Positions 1-8,643 of a DNA stretch of 64,000 bases are shown here, one piece after another; positions within the stretch are counted from its first letter, which is position 1; each line of letters starts with the position of its first letter. The position numbers were made by a program, and so were the translations under genes. The notes beneath the pieces are model-generated. The model was given only the letters and a program-made list of their open reading frames with translations. It searched no databases and was not told where the DNA came from. Origin of the DNA: Rhodococcus rhodnii NBRC 100604. Lineage in GTDB: Bacteria > Actinomycetota > Actinomycetes > Mycobacteriales > Mycobacteriaceae. The DNA lies in NCBI RefSeq assembly GCF_001894925.1, contig NZ_BCXD01000003.1:124001-188000 (forward strand), in the 5' to 3' direction.

Positions 1-136
1 GATCGGAACGGTCGACGACGGTGTCGCTCAGCACGATCCGCAGCCCGGTGACGGTCGCTCCCTTCGCCGCGAACCACCGTTGCCGCGGCAGCCAGGATGC
101 GAGGAGCTCGGTGAGATCGCGATCGCCGCCGCTCAT
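1..136 (-). CDS. mak: Maltokinase, N-terminal part (runs off the window)
   Basis: Only the first 45 codons are inside the window. The translation begins [20 protein letters not shown] and continues with a WFAAKG motif, which is the start of the N-terminal cap domain of actinobacterial maltokinase (Mak/Pep2). The enzyme phosphorylates maltose to maltose 1-phosphate with ATP in the TreS-Mak-GlgE route to alpha-glucan. The ATG (134-136) overlaps the treS stop (ATGA), so the two genes are translationally coupled and the products are expected to form the known TreS:Pep2 complex. The catalytic kinase lobe lies outside the window. Confidence 0.85.
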   Translation of the reverse strand, partial: MSGGDRDLTELLASWLPRQRWFAAKGATVTGLRIVLSDTVVDRSD

Positions 137-1968
137 CGGACGGCCTCCTCGGCCTCGCTGCTGACGTGCCGGTGCGGCGCGGCGTCGCTCGTCGCCGGGT
201 CGGGTTGCAGCGAGAACCAGTAGAACCCGTGGCCGGGCAGGGTGATCTGGTACTCGCCGTCGCAGATCGTGGGGAACGGCACCGAACCGGTCAGCTCGAC
301 GGGGATCCGGCCCGCGAACGCGGTGAGGTCGAGCTGGACCGCCTGCGGGTACCGCGAGAGGTTGTTGACGCACAGGATGACGTCGCTGTACTCGCCGTCG
401 GGGCCGAGCGGCATCTCGCGCAGATACGACAGCACGGCGGGGTTGAGCGAGCCGATCTCCGTGAACGACGCCTTGCCGAAGGCCGGATGCTGCTTGCGCA
501 CTTCGATCATGCGCCGCGTCCAGTGCAGCAGCGTGTTGGTGGAGTTCATCTGCGCTTCGACGTTGACCGACTGGTAGCCGTAGGTCGGATCCATGATGAC
601 CGGCAGATACATTCGGCCCGGGTCCGCGCGCGAGAAGCCCGCGTTGCGGTCGGGGGTCCACTGCATCGGCGTGCGCACCGAATCGCGGTCGCCGAGCCAG
701 ATGTTGTCGCCCATCCCGATCTCGTCGCCGTAGTACAGCACCGGCGATCCCGGCAGGCTCAGCAGCAGTGCCGTGAACAGCTCCAGCTGATTGCGGTCGT
801 TCTCGAGCAGCGGCGCGAGCCGGCGGCGGATGCCGATGTTCGCCTTCATCCGCGGATCCTGCGCGTACTCGGCGTACATGTAGTCGCGCTCTTCGTCGCT
901 CACCATCTCGAGCGTCAGCTCGTCGTGGTTGCGCAGGAAGATGCCCCACTGGGCCGACTGCGGGATCGGCGGGGTCTGCGCGAGGATCTCCGAGATCGGG
1001 AACCGATTCTGCCGCCGCACGGCCATGAAGATGCGCGGCATGAGCGGGAAGTGGAAGGCCATGTGACATTCGTCGCCGACGTCGGGTTCGCCGAAGTACT
1101 CGACGACGTCCGACGGCCACTGGTTGGCCTCGGCCAGCAGGACGCGGCCGGTGTACTCGGCGTCGATCACGGCGCGGCACTTCTTGAGGAAGGCGTGGGT
1201 CTGCGGGAGGTTCTCGCAGTTGGTGCCCTCCCGTTCGAACAGGTACGGGACGGCGTCGAGCCGGAAGCCGTCGATGCCGAGGTCGAGCCAGAACCGCAGG
1301 ACGGCGAGCATCGCCTCCTGCACCTCGGGATTGTCGTAGTTGAGGTCCGGCTGGTGGGAGAAGAAGCGGTGCCAGTAGTACTGGCCGCGCACCGGATCCC
1401 ACGTCCAGTTCGACGTCTCGGTGTCGACGAAGATGATCCGCGCGTCGGGATAGCCGGTGTCGTCGTCGGCCCACACGTAGAAGTCGCCGTACGGGCCGTC
1501 CGGGTCCGAGCGCGACGCCTGGAACCACGCGTGGGTGTCGGAGGTGTGGTTCATGACGAGGTCGGTGATGACGCGGATGCCGCGCTTGTGCGCCTCGTCG
1601 AACAGTTCGACGAAGTCGTCGACCGTGCCGAAATCCGGGAGCACCTTGCGGAAGTCGCGAATGTCGTAGCCGCCGTCACGCAGCGGCGAGTCGTAGAACG
1701 GCGGCAGCCACAGGCAGTCGACGCCGAGCCAGTCGAGATAGTCGAGCTTGCTCGTGAGGCCGCGCAGATCGCCGACGCCGTCGCCGGTGGAGTCGTAGAA
1801 GGCGCGGACGAGCACCTCGTAGAAGACGGCCGTCTTGAACCACTCGGTGTCCTCGGGCAACTCGCGCGCGTGCGCGAAATCGTCGGCCTGGGCCTCGATC
1901 ACGTGCCCTTCGGCGTCGGTGTCCGCCTGCGGCGTGCCCTCGGCGGATCGTGCCTGCTCGTGTCCCAT
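133..1968 (-). CDS. treS: Trehalose synthase (maltose alpha-D-glucosyltransferase)
   Basis: This 611-residue cytoplasmic GH13 enzyme interconverts maltose and trehalose. The (beta/alpha)8 barrel shows the family signatures in order: [20 protein letters not shown] near the N-terminus, [18 protein letters not shown] with the nucleophile Asp, LLAEANQWP with the acid/base Glu, and FLRNHDELT with the His-Asp transition-state pair. Length is normal for the family. The gene overlaps the downstream maltokinase by 4 bp. The first 40 residues are an acidic, low-complexity extension typical of actinobacterial TreS, and the ATG at 1968 is the first plausible start. The upstream region is shared with the divergent rpmJ2 gene and its Zur-like box. 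Confidence 0.95.
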   Translation of the reverse strand: MGHEQARSAEGTPQADTDAEGHVIEAQADDFAHARELPEDTEWFKTAVFYEVLVRAFYDSTGDGVGDLRGLTSKLDYLDWLGVDCLWLPPFYDSPLRDGGYDIRDFRKVLPDFGTVDDFVELFDEAHKRGIRVITDLVMNHTSDTHAWFQASRSDPDGPYGDFYVWADDDTGYPDARIIFVDTETSNWTWDPVRGQYYWHRFFSHQPDLNYDNPEVQEAMLAVLRFWLDLGIDGFRLDAVPYLFEREGTNCENLPQTHAFLKKCRAVIDAEYTGRVLLAEANQWPSDVVEYFGEPDVGDECHMAFHFPLMPRIFMAVRRQNRFPISEILAQTPPIPQSAQWGIFLRNHDELTLEMVSDEERDYMYAEYAQDPRMKANIGIRRRLAPLLENDRNQLELFTALLLSLPGSPVLYYGDEIGMGDNIWLGDRDSVRTPMQWTPDRNAGFSRADPGRMYLPVIMDPTYGYQSVNVEAQMNSTNTLLHWTRRMIEVRKQHPAFGKASFTEIGSLNPAVLSYLREMPLGPDGEYSDVILCVNNLSRYPQAVQLDLTAFAGRIPVELTGSVPFPTICDGEYQITLPGHGFYWFSLQPDPATSDAAPHRHVSSEAEEAVR

Positions 1969-2101
1969 ACGCGCCCCTGTTCGTGTGCCGAAGCCTCACG
2001 CGCGCTGGCGAAGCGGATTCGGTCCGAGCGTAAGGGCTGGGCTGCGTTCGCGCTGGGATCCGGCGGTGCGGGCGCGCGTGGTGGGGCGCATCGCGCGCCA
2101 G

Positions 2102-2122
2102 TAATGGCAACGATTATCATTA
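2102..2122. promoter_or_regulatory. Putative Zur operator
   Basis: This 21-bp imperfect palindrome has perfect outer arms TAATG/CATTA and inner AA/TT pairs around its centre, in strongly GC-rich surroundings. It fits the general form of actinobacterial Zur boxes. It ends 38 bp before the start of a zinc-free L36 paralogue, a class of gene usually repressed by Zur. Identity as a Zur site is inferred from sequence form and from the target gene. Confidence 0.7.
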
Positions 2123-2160
2123 CTGTGTTGTTGTGTCGTGCCGAGAACACCGGAGGTCCC

Positions 2161-2283
2161 GTGAAGGTCCGTGCATCCCTGAAATCGCTCGCAGCGCAGC
2201 CCGGCGCACAGGTCGTGCGCCGACGCGGCCGCATCTTCGTGATCAACAAGAAGAATCCCCGCTTCAAGGGGCGACAGAAGTAG
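2161..2283 (+). CDS. rpmJ: 50S ribosomal protein L36, zinc-independent paralogue
   Basis: The 40-residue product starts [10 protein letters not shown] and ends NPRFKGRQK, the hallmark of bacterial L36, but it has no cysteine, so it cannot bind the structural zinc of the canonical C+ form. Such C- paralogues replace the zinc protein in ribosomes under zinc starvation and release zinc. The GTG start is set by a GGAGG ribosome binding site at 2152-2156. A Zur-like palindrome lies just upstream. The gene stands alone, away from the ribosomal protein operons, and is divergent from treS. Confidence 0.92.
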   Translation: MKVRASLKSLAAQPGAQVVRRRGRIFVINKKNPRFKGRQK

Positions 2284-2304
2284 CCCCGTCCGGACGCACC
2301 CGGA

Positions 2305-2710
2305 TCAGGCTCGCAGCGACGGCGCCGCGAGCCACCGCGTGACCGTCACCTCGAGGACGACGCGCTGCGGGTTGGGCCGCGGCTCCCGATACCGCCGCGC
2401 GTAGCGGCGTTCGGCGTCGCGCACCGACTCGGCGTCCGAGAGAATGCGCGCCGGTCCCTCGACCGTCAGCCATCTCCGACCGTCCACCTGGCAGAGCGCC
2501 GCATACCCGGTGCGCTCGACGTTGCGCGCCTTCTGCGTCGTTCCTGTGGTGATGACCCGCGCGATGCCCGTGTCGGGGTCCCACGTGAATCCGGCGGCGA
2601 CGACGTGCGGGGTTGCCGTCGCGGCGGAGGGTGGTCAGCGTCGCGATGTGCCGTTCGGTCACGAACTCGGTGGCGGCGTCGGAGAGGACCGGAACGGGCG
2701 TGTCGCGCAT
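2305..2710 (-). pseudogene. Frameshifted Rv2074-like F420/PPOX split beta-barrel protein
   Basis: Two frames together encode one protein resembling the mycobacterial Rv2074 family (F420-dependent biliverdin-reductase type, PPOX fold). The first frame gives [17 protein letters not shown] and the second gives [20 protein letters not shown], followed by [10 protein letters not shown] and a tail with [16 protein letters not shown]. The break is one extra base at about 2613-2614 (TT after GGGG). Removing one T restores DGTPHVV, a signature of the family. ATG 2710 is chosen as start, with GTG 2719 possible. Either the gene is recently inactivated or the read has an error. The neighbouring reductase at 2790 is divergent, an arrangement I recall for Rv2074/Rv2073c in M. 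tuberculosis. Confidence 0.8.
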
Positions 2711-2789
2711 ACCGCTCACGGTATCGGGAGGCGCGACCGCCGACCGGTGCGGCCGCCGCGAGAGAGGCGGCATGGGCAAGACTGGGGGC

Positions 2790-3545
2790 ATGAGCAGACG
2801 AGAGATTCCCGACGGCGTGGTGCTGGTACTCGGTGGGCGCAGCGAGATCGGTGTCGAGACTGCGCGCCGCGTCGCCGCGGGACGGACCATCGTGCTCGCG
2901 GCCCGGCGCAGCGGCGACCTGGAGACGCAACGCCGGACGTTGCTCGACGCGGGCGCTGCCGCCGTGCACACCGTCGAGTTCGACGCGGACGCCCTCGACA
3001 CGCACGCTGCGATCATCGCCGGCGTGGTCGAACGTCACGGCGACATCGGCCTCGCGGTGCCGGCCTTCGGGATCCTCGGCGATCAGGCCCGCGCCGAGCG
3101 CGACGCGGAGCACGCGGTGCAGATCGTTCACACCGACTACGTCGCACAGATCGCCGTCCTCACACGCCTCGCGGAACTCATGCGGGCGCGGGGGAGGGGA
3201 GCGCTCGTGGTCTTCTCGTCCGTCGCGGGCTGGCGTGTGCGACGCGCGAACTACGTGTACGGGTCCGCGAAGGCCGGCCTCGACGGATTCGCGACGGGGC
3301 TGTCGGACGCCCTGCACGGCACGGGAGTTCACGTCCTCGTCGTGCGACCGGGCTTCGTCGTGGGGCACATGACCGAGGGGATGGACCCGGCGCCGTGGTC
3401 GAGCACGCCGGATCGGGTGGCGGACGCGACCGTCGCGGCGCTACGCAGGGGAGCGAGGACCGTGTGGGTCCCGGGAATCCTGCGGGTCGTGTTCTTCGGC
3501 ATGCGGCTGCTGCCCGGCCCGGTGTGGCGGCGCCTGCCGCGCTGA
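2790..3545 (+). CDS. DprE2-like short-chain dehydrogenase/reductase
   Basis: This 251-residue Rossmann-fold protein closely resembles DprE2, the NADH-dependent 2-ketoreductase that completes decaprenylphosphoryl-arabinose synthesis for the cell wall. Shared features in order are VLGGRSEIGVETARR (cofactor loop), FGILGDQ, SSVAGWRVRRANYVYGSAKA with the catalytic Ser, Tyr and Lys, LVVRPGFVVGHMT, and the C-terminal WRRLPR. No dprE1 adjoins it, so it is more likely a paralogue (Rv2073c-like) than the housekeeping dprE2. The ATG at 2790 was chosen because upstream codons lack homology. It is divergent from the broken PPOX gene. Confidence 0.8.
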   Translation: MSRREIPDGVVLVLGGRSEIGVETARRVAAGRTIVLAARRSGDLETQRRTLLDAGAAAVHTVEFDADALDTHAAIIAGVVERHGDIGLAVPAFGILGDQARAERDAEHAVQIVHTDYVAQIAVLTRLAELMRARGRGALVVFSSVAGWRVRRANYVYGSAKAGLDGFATGLSDALHGTGVHVLVVRPGFVVGHMTEGMDPAPWSSTPDRVADATVAALRRGARTVWVPGILRVVFFGMRLLPGPVWRRLPR

Positions 3546-3670
3546 GCGCTCGACGACCGTTCCGCCGCGAACCTGACGTAGAAGACTCCGACCCGGACGG
3601 AACTCTAGAAAAACACGAATAAGCGCACACCACAGGTACGCGACCTCGCACCAGCACCGACACGAGAGGC

Positions 3671-4147
3671 TCAGTCGTTCAGGTCGAGTGCGGGGGAGTC
3701 GGCGTCGAAGATCAGCCCGAGCGGTGCGAGAACGCGGACGATCTGCTCGGCGCGCCAGTCGTCGAGCCCGTGGACGAGGATCGTGCGGCGGCGCGTGACG
3801 ACGATCGGGTGCCCGACTGCCGCGAGGAATTCGGCCGTTCGGGTGGGAAGGATTCCGTCGGCGACGCCGGCACCGAGCGTGACGACGGCGCCGTCGGACT
3901 CGGCGTGCGCGATCCAGCCGATCTCGGCCGGTGCGTGCTCGTCGTCCGGGCTCGGGGGCCCGTCCTCGAGCCCGGTCTCGCGCAGCCGGGCGCGCACCGC
4001 GTCGACGTCGTCGAGACCGGTCAGCCGGACGCCGCCGGGCGACAGGGTGATCGCGGCGGAGGCCGAGTCGGCCGCGACCTCCGCGAGGAGCTGCAGCTGT
4101 TCGGGTGACAGCTCCCCGCGGGGCGGGTGGTACTCGAGTTCGGTCAC
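3671..4147 (-). CDS. NiR/SiR-type half-domain protein, CobG-like relic
   Basis: The 158-residue product holds two short repeats resembling the ferredoxin-like half domains of sulfite/nitrite reductases and precorrin-3B synthase (CobG): LSPEQLQLLAEVAADSASAA with SPGGVRLTGL, and DGAVVTLGAGVADGILPTRT with a following TILVHGL. It contains no cysteine, so the Fe4S4/siroheme-binding domain is absent. The GTG start at 4147 overlaps the rhodanese stop (GTGA), making a two-gene operon. Function is unknown. It may be a reduced CobG, a regulator, or a substrate-binding remnant. The half-domain call rests on pattern only. Confidence 0.55.
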   Translation of the reverse strand: MTELEYHPPRGELSPEQLQLLAEVAADSASAAITLSPGGVRLTGLDDVDAVRARLRETGLEDGPPSPDDEHAPAEIGWIAHAESDGAVVTLGAGVADGILPTRTAEFLAAVGHPIVVTRRRTILVHGLDDWRAEQIVRVLAPLGLIFDADSPALDLND

Positions 4148-4995
4148 CTCGGGTCGGCGCCCTCGACCAGCGGGAGATCGGGATCGGCGGTCCACGCCGT
4201 CATCGAGCCGTCGTACACCGCGACGTCGTCACGGCCCGCGATGGCGAGCGCGTGGGCGACGGGGGTGCGCTGCGGGTCGAGCAGGCCTGCGTCGGAGAAC
4301 AGCGTCCGCAGCTGGTCGGGGGAACGCAGCCCACCCGTGTCGGGGTCGACGATCTCGCTCACGGGGAGGTTGATCGAGCCCGGAATGTGTCCCGGCCGTG
4401 CGTAGTTGGTGCTCTCGCCCCGGTACGTCGCGGGGTCGAGGACGTTGACGAGCACGGTGCCGGGATCGTCGAGCTCGGCGAGCACCTGCTGCGTGGTGCG
4501 GATGAGCTCGGGCCGGTGGACGCCGCTGAAGGTCCGCGGTACCGGGACGGTCTCGTCGTCGGTGACCGGCAGGCCCTCTGCCTTCCATGCGGGAAGCCCG
4601 CCGTCGAGGACGACGGCGTCGTCGAACCCCTCGAGCCGCAGCTGCCACCAGAATCGCGTCGACCACATCTGCGGGCCGGGGGTGTCCTGGTAGATCACGA
4701 CGCGCGCGCCGTCACCGATCCCGATCTCGCCCGCGGCGGCCGCGAACTGCTCGTGCGACGGCGCCGTCCACGGGAACGGGGCGTCGGAGTCGGCGAACGC
4801 GGTGAGCGGGTCGGCGAACACCGCACCCGGAATGTGCTCGGCGAGATACGCGTCGCGCCCCGACTCGGGGGTGTAGGGGCCGTCGTCCGGGACGACGAGG
4901 TGATTGCTCGCGTCCACGGCGACGAGGTCGGCGTCGTCGAGGTGGTCCCGCAGCCAGTCGACGGTGACGAGCGGAGGAGTGATGGGTGCGCTCAT
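4144..4995 (-). CDS. Rhodanese-fold sulfurtransferase lacking the catalytic cysteine loop
   Basis: The 283-residue protein has the two tandem rhodanese domains of thiosulfate/3-mercaptopyruvate sulfurtransferases: AEHIPGAVFAD with FWWQLRLEGFDDAVVLDGG in the first, ARPGHIPGSINLP and VAVYDGSMTAW in the second. The active-site loop that normally reads C-G-x-G between strand and helix is missing. The sequence passes from LDPQRTPV directly to AHALAIAG, an in-frame loss of roughly 12 residues. No cysteine occurs anywhere, so persulfide chemistry by the known mechanism is not possible. The ATG at 4995 is well supported. It is coupled to the half-domain gene downstream. Confidence 0.88.
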   Translation of the reverse strand: MSAPITPPLVTVDWLRDHLDDADLVAVDASNHLVVPDDGPYTPESGRDAYLAEHIPGAVFADPLTAFADSDAPFPWTAPSHEQFAAAAGEIGIGDGARVVIYQDTPGPQMWSTRFWWQLRLEGFDDAVVLDGGLPAWKAEGLPVTDDETVPVPRTFSGVHRPELIRTTQQVLAELDDPGTVLVNVLDPATYRGESTNYARPGHIPGSINLPVSEIVDPDTGGLRSPDQLRTLFSDAGLLDPQRTPVAHALAIAGRDDVAVYDGSMTAWTADPDLPLVEGADPR

Positions 4996-5092
4996 GAGGG
5001 CCTCCAGCGAATCGAGGGGGGAGTGGCTCCCCTTCGACGGTAGTCGTGTCGAGTCGCCGGGTGCGTGGACCGGGCGCGGCTAGGCTCGCGGC

Positions 5093-5749
5093 ATGGCGAT
5101 CATCTACGACGCGCAACTGGACCCGTCGAAAGCGGACCTGGTGGCCGCATGGCTGCCGGCGCAGCCGTGGTTCGACGGTGACGTGGCCGGCCTCCGCATG
5201 CTCGCGGCGTATCGCTTCGACGATCCGGACGGCGAGGTGGGCATCGAGACCCACCTCGTGCAGTCCGGCGACGGGGGCGTGTGGCAGGTCCCGCTGACCT
5301 ATCGCGGGGCGCCACTGGTGGGAGCCGAACGCTTCCTCGCCGGCGAGACGGAACACTCGGTCCTCGGGCACCGGTGGGTGTACGACGCGTGCGGCGACCC
5401 CGTGTACGCCGCCGCGCTGACGGCGGTCGTGAACGGCGATGCGGCGCAGGCCGAGGAGACGAGCGTCGGTGACGACGGCGACCCGGCGAAGGGAACGCCG
5501 CGCACGCCGTCCGCGACCGTCCACCGATCGGGGGCCGGGCTCGGGGGAGCGGCCACGCCGGGGAGCGTGTCCGCCGTCGCCGACGACGGCACCGTCACGC
5601 GTGTGGACTCCGGGACCGTGACGCTCGCGGTGTACCGGCGACCGGAGGGGCCCGTGCCGGAGACGAGCGAGACCGGAGCGCTCGTGGGCCGGTGGCCCGG
5701 GGTCGAGGACGACGTGCTGCTCGCCGCGGCGCGGGCGCGCACGGTGTGA
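5093..5749 (+). CDS. Orphan maltokinase N-terminal-cap-like protein
   Basis: The 218-residue product resembles the N-terminal cap of maltokinase: LVAAWLPAQPWFDGD, LAAYRFDDPDGEVGIETHLV, VWQVPLTYRGAPL and GHRWVYDACGDPVY. The first part parallels [18 protein letters not shown] of the maltokinase gene at the window's left end. No kinase lobe follows. The second half has a Gly/Ser/Pro-rich linker and a short beta-rich tail with GTVTLAVYRRP. Similar stand-alone cap proteins occur in actinobacteria without a known role. It may bind a sugar or pair with a glucan enzyme. The ATG at 5093 is preceded by about 100 bp of intergenic DNA. Confidence 0.7.
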   Translation: MAIIYDAQLDPSKADLVAAWLPAQPWFDGDVAGLRMLAAYRFDDPDGEVGIETHLVQSGDGGVWQVPLTYRGAPLVGAERFLAGETEHSVLGHRWVYDACGDPVYAAALTAVVNGDAAQAEETSVGDDGDPAKGTPRTPSATVHRSGAGLGGAATPGSVSAVADDGTVTRVDSGTVTLAVYRRPEGPVPETSETGALVGRWPGVEDDVLLAAARARTV

Positions 5750-5770
5750 GGTACGCCCTATCCTGACCGC

Positions 5771-6160
5771 ATGGCTCCTTCCGTGCGCGATCTCGCCGCC
5801 GCCCAGTACGTGCTGCTCACGACGTTCCGGAAGGACGGCACCCCCGTCGACACCCCGCTGTGGGTCGCGCCGGACGGCGACGCCGCCGTGGTGTGGACGC
5901 CCCGCGAGTCGTGGAAGGTGCGGCGCATCCGTCACACGCCCCGCGTCACGGTCGCCGAGTGCGACGTCCGCGGGAACGTGCGGGGCGATTCCGTCTCCGC
6001 CCACGCCGAACTGCTCGACGACGCCGGGTCCGATCATGTGCGTACGCTCGTCGCGCGCAAGTACGGCATTCTCGGGCGGCTGACGCTGTTCGGCAGCCGG
6101 GTGCGTCGCGGGCGCACGGGAACGATCGGAATCCGGATCACCGGGGAGCCCGCCGCCTGA
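5771..6160 (+). CDS. PPOX-class, probably F420-dependent enzyme (Rv2061-like)
   Basis: This 129-residue single-domain split beta-barrel protein has the start YVLLTTFRKDGTPVDTPLWV and the mid motif ESWKVRRIRHTPRVTVAECD, typical of the Rv2061-type subgroup of flavin/deazaflavin oxidoreductases. The family usually uses coenzyme F420; the substrate is unknown. It lies 21 bp after the maltokinase-cap gene on the same strand and may be co-transcribed with it. The ATG at 5771 fits the domain start, and the length is normal. Confidence 0.8.
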   Translation: MAPSVRDLAAAQYVLLTTFRKDGTPVDTPLWVAPDGDAAVVWTPRESWKVRRIRHTPRVTVAECDVRGNVRGDSVSAHAELLDDAGSDHVRTLVARKYGILGRLTLFGSRVRRGRTGTIGIRITGEPAA

Positions 6161-6228
6161 CCCGCACCGTGATCCGTTCCCGCCCCGAACCGGGTCCGGG
6201 GCCCGCGAGCGTGTCGTAGCGTCGATAC

Positions 6229-7251
6229 ATGCACGCGTGGGAGGTCACCGATCCTGCCCCGATCGAGACGATTCCGTTGCGCTGGACCGAGCGTCCGGTC
6301 CCCGAACCGGGACCGGGTGAGTTGCTGCTGCACGTGCGGGTGTGCGGAGTGTGCCGCACCGACCTGCACGTCACGGAGGGAGACCTGCCCGTCCACCGCC
6401 GGCACGTCGTCCCCGGACATCAGGTCGTCGGGACCGTCGTCGGGCTCGGCAACGCCGTCACGGGCTGGCGTGACGGCGATCGTGCCGGGGTCGCGTGGCT
6501 GCGCAGCACGGACGGCGTGTGCCGGTACTGCCGGCGCGGCGACGAGAATCTCTGCCCCGACTCCCGATACACCGGGTGGGACGCCGACGGCGGGTACGCC
6601 GAGTACACGACCGTGCCCGCCGACTACGCGTATCACCTCGACGCCGCCACGCTCGGCGGTGACATCCCCGACGTCGAACTCGCGCCGCTGCTGTGCGCCG
6701 GGATCATCGGCTACCGAGCCCTCGTGCGTGCAGCGGTTCCGGACGGCGGCCGGCTCGGTCTCTACGGCTTCGGCGGCAGCGCGCACCTGTGTGCTCAGGT
6801 CGCGATCGCCCGCGGGGCGCGCGTGCACGTGATGACGCGCGGCGACGCGGCCCGGCGGCTGGCGCACGAGCTGGGCGCGGCATCGGTACAGGGCGTCACC
6901 GACTCACCGCCGGAACCGCTCGATTCGGCGATCACGTTCGCGCCCGTCGGGTCGCTCGTCCCCGTCGCGATGCGCGCACTCGACCGCGGCGGGATCCTCT
7001 CGATCGCGGGTATCCATCTCTCGGACACCCCGCCACTGAACTACGAGCGGGAACTGTTCTACGAGAAGGAGATCCGCAGTGTCACGTCAAACACTCGCGG
7101 CGACGGCCGCGAGTTCCTCGAACTCGCGGTGCGTCATCACGTGCGTGCGACGACGCACACCTATCCGCTGTCGGAGGCCCCGCGCGCGTTGCAGGATCTG
7201 AAGGCGGGCCGGTTCGACGGCGCCGCCGTCCTGATCAACGACATCTCCTGA
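6229..7251 (+). CDS. Zinc-dependent alcohol dehydrogenase family protein
   Basis: The 340-residue medium-chain dehydrogenase has the catalytic zinc ligands in [12 protein letters not shown] and PGHQVVG, the structural zinc cysteines in [12 protein letters not shown], and a nucleotide-binding [10 protein letters not shown] loop. It fits the zinc-binding alcohol dehydrogenase subfamily often annotated AdhA-like in mycobacteria, oxidising alcohols with NAD(P). The ATG at 6229 is the first of the reading frame with homology. It ends 30 bp from the convergent tldE gene, with no clear hairpin terminator between them. Confidence 0.88.
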   Translation: MHAWEVTDPAPIETIPLRWTERPVPEPGPGELLLHVRVCGVCRTDLHVTEGDLPVHRRHVVPGHQVVGTVVGLGNAVTGWRDGDRAGVAWLRSTDGVCRYCRRGDENLCPDSRYTGWDADGGYAEYTTVPADYAYHLDAATLGGDIPDVELAPLLCAGIIGYRALVRAAVPDGGRLGLYGFGGSAHLCAQVAIARGARVHVMTRGDAARRLAHELGAASVQGVTDSPPEPLDSAITFAPVGSLVPVAMRALDRGGILSIAGIHLSDTPPLNYERELFYEKEIRSVTSNTRGDGREFLELAVRHHVRATTHTYPLSEAPRALQDLKAGRFDGAAVLINDIS

Positions 7252-7281
7252 GTCGGCACACCCCTGGTCGGCACGCCGGCG

Positions 7282-8643
7282 TCACTGTGCTCGGCTGACC
7301 GACGACATGTGGAAGTCGGGGATGCGCAGTGCGGGCATCGCGGTGCGGGTGAACCAGTCCTTCCATTCGCGCGGCAGGGTGCGTTCGGTGGCCCCGGCCT
7401 CGGTGGCGCGCCGCAGCAGGTCGAGCGGACTCTCGTTGAACCGGAAGTTGTTCACGGCAGCCCGCACCTCGCCGTCCTCGACGAGATACACGCCGTCGCG
7501 GGTGAGCCCCGTGAGCAGCAGCGTGGTGGGGTCGACGTCGCGGATGTACCAGAGCGTGGTGAGCAGCAGTCCGTGTTCGGTCGAGGCGATCATCGCGTCG
7601 AGGTCGGTCGTGGAGTGCGAGTGCAGGATCAGGTTGTCGCCGGGCACGGCGACGGGCGCGTCGAAGCGGTGTGCGCTCGCGCGGGAGTAGGCGAGGGCCG
7701 CGATCGTGCCGTCCGCGATCCACTCGACGGCGTCCGCCGTCATCCCGTTGTCGAACAGCGAGAGCGCGTCACCGGAGGACTCGGTCGCGACGAACGGCCG
7801 GTACCCGATGCCGGGTGCGGTCGGGTCGCTCACGAGCGCGAGTGGCAGCGACGTGAGCCGTTCGCCGACGCGGGTGCGCCCCTCGGGGGCCGCGAACGCC
7901 GATCGGCCCTCGTGGGCGGCGCGTCCCTCCATCGCCCACATCAGCGGGATCAGGAGATCGGCGACGGTGGACGGCGGCAGCAGCGTCTCGTAGCGGCCGG
8001 CTGGCAGCGAGACGGTGCGCGCCGACCAGTCCAGTCGCCGCGCGGCGTCCGCGAGCAGTGCCTCGGTGTCGACGTCGGTGAAGTCGGTGGTTCCCGCCCC
8101 GACCCAGACGCTCGCGTCGCCGCGTTTGGCGTTGATCTCGATCGACCCGGTCGGCTGGACGTGCCGGCGTCGCACCCCCGTCGACGTTCCGAGGGTCACC
8201 GTCTCGGCTGCGTGCTCGGCGTACCCGTACAGCGGGTCGGGTCCGCCGAATCCTGTGGCGAGGGCGTCGACGACACCGGCAAGAACGTCGAAGTCGGTGG
8301 TCGCCGCGTCGTCGCCCCAGTCCGGGTCCTCGGCGCCCGCGACGAGCGGCGCGGTGTCGTCGACGGGTTCGGCTGCCCGCGCGGCGTCCTCCGCGGCCCG
8401 TACGACGGCGGCGACGGCGTCGGGGTCGGTGCTCGCGGATCCCACGACACCGATGCGCGTGCCGCCGGTCGACCGCAGCAGCGAGATCACAGTCCAGTGC
8501 CGTGCGGTGGTCAGCCCGTTCGTCGTCGGCGACCCGCCCGCCCACCGGACGTTCGTCTCCGCGCGGTCGGTGACGATGCACATCGTCTCGTCGGCGCGCG
8601 CGGCACGCAGTACCCGTTCGACGAGGTCACCTGCGGGGATCAT
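7282..8643 (-). CDS. TldE/PmbA-family metallopeptidase subunit
   Basis: The 453-residue protein is the non-catalytic partner in TldD/TldE protease complexes, which unfold and cleave small modified peptides. It shows the family pattern WAGGSPTTNGLTTARHW near the N-terminus, the central LPAGRYETLLPPSTVADLL and the C-terminal HSHSTTDLDAMIASTEHGLL. The metal motif is in the partner. Its start overlaps the tldD stop by 4 bp, so the pair is co-translated. No peptide substrate gene is visible nearby. Confidence 0.9.
   Translation of the reverse strand: MIPAGDLVERVLRAARADETMCIVTDRAETNVRWAGGSPTTNGLTTARHWTVISLLRSTGGTRIGVVGSASTDPDAVAAVVRAAEDAARAAEPVDDTAPLVAGAEDPDWGDDAATTDFDVLAGVVDALATGFGGPDPLYGYAEHAAETVTLGTSTGVRRRHVQPTGSIEINAKRGDASVWVGAGTTDFTDVDTEALLADAARRLDWSARTVSLPAGRYETLLPPSTVADLLIPLMWAMEGRAAHEGRSAFAAPEGRTRVGERLTSLPLALVSDPTAPGIGYRPFVATESSGDALSLFDNGMTADAVEWIADGTIAALAYSRASAHRFDAPVAVPGDNLILHSHSTTDLDAMIASTEHGLLLTTLWYIRDVDPTTLLLTGLTRDGVYLVEDGEVRAAVNNFRFNESPLDLLRRATEAGATERTLPREWKDWFTRTAMPALRIPDFHMSSVSRAQ

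Noticed and set aside
166-2283. 705-residue plus-strand frame across treS
   Set aside because: It is the antisense shadow of treS. Only its last 40 codons (rpmJ) are a gene.
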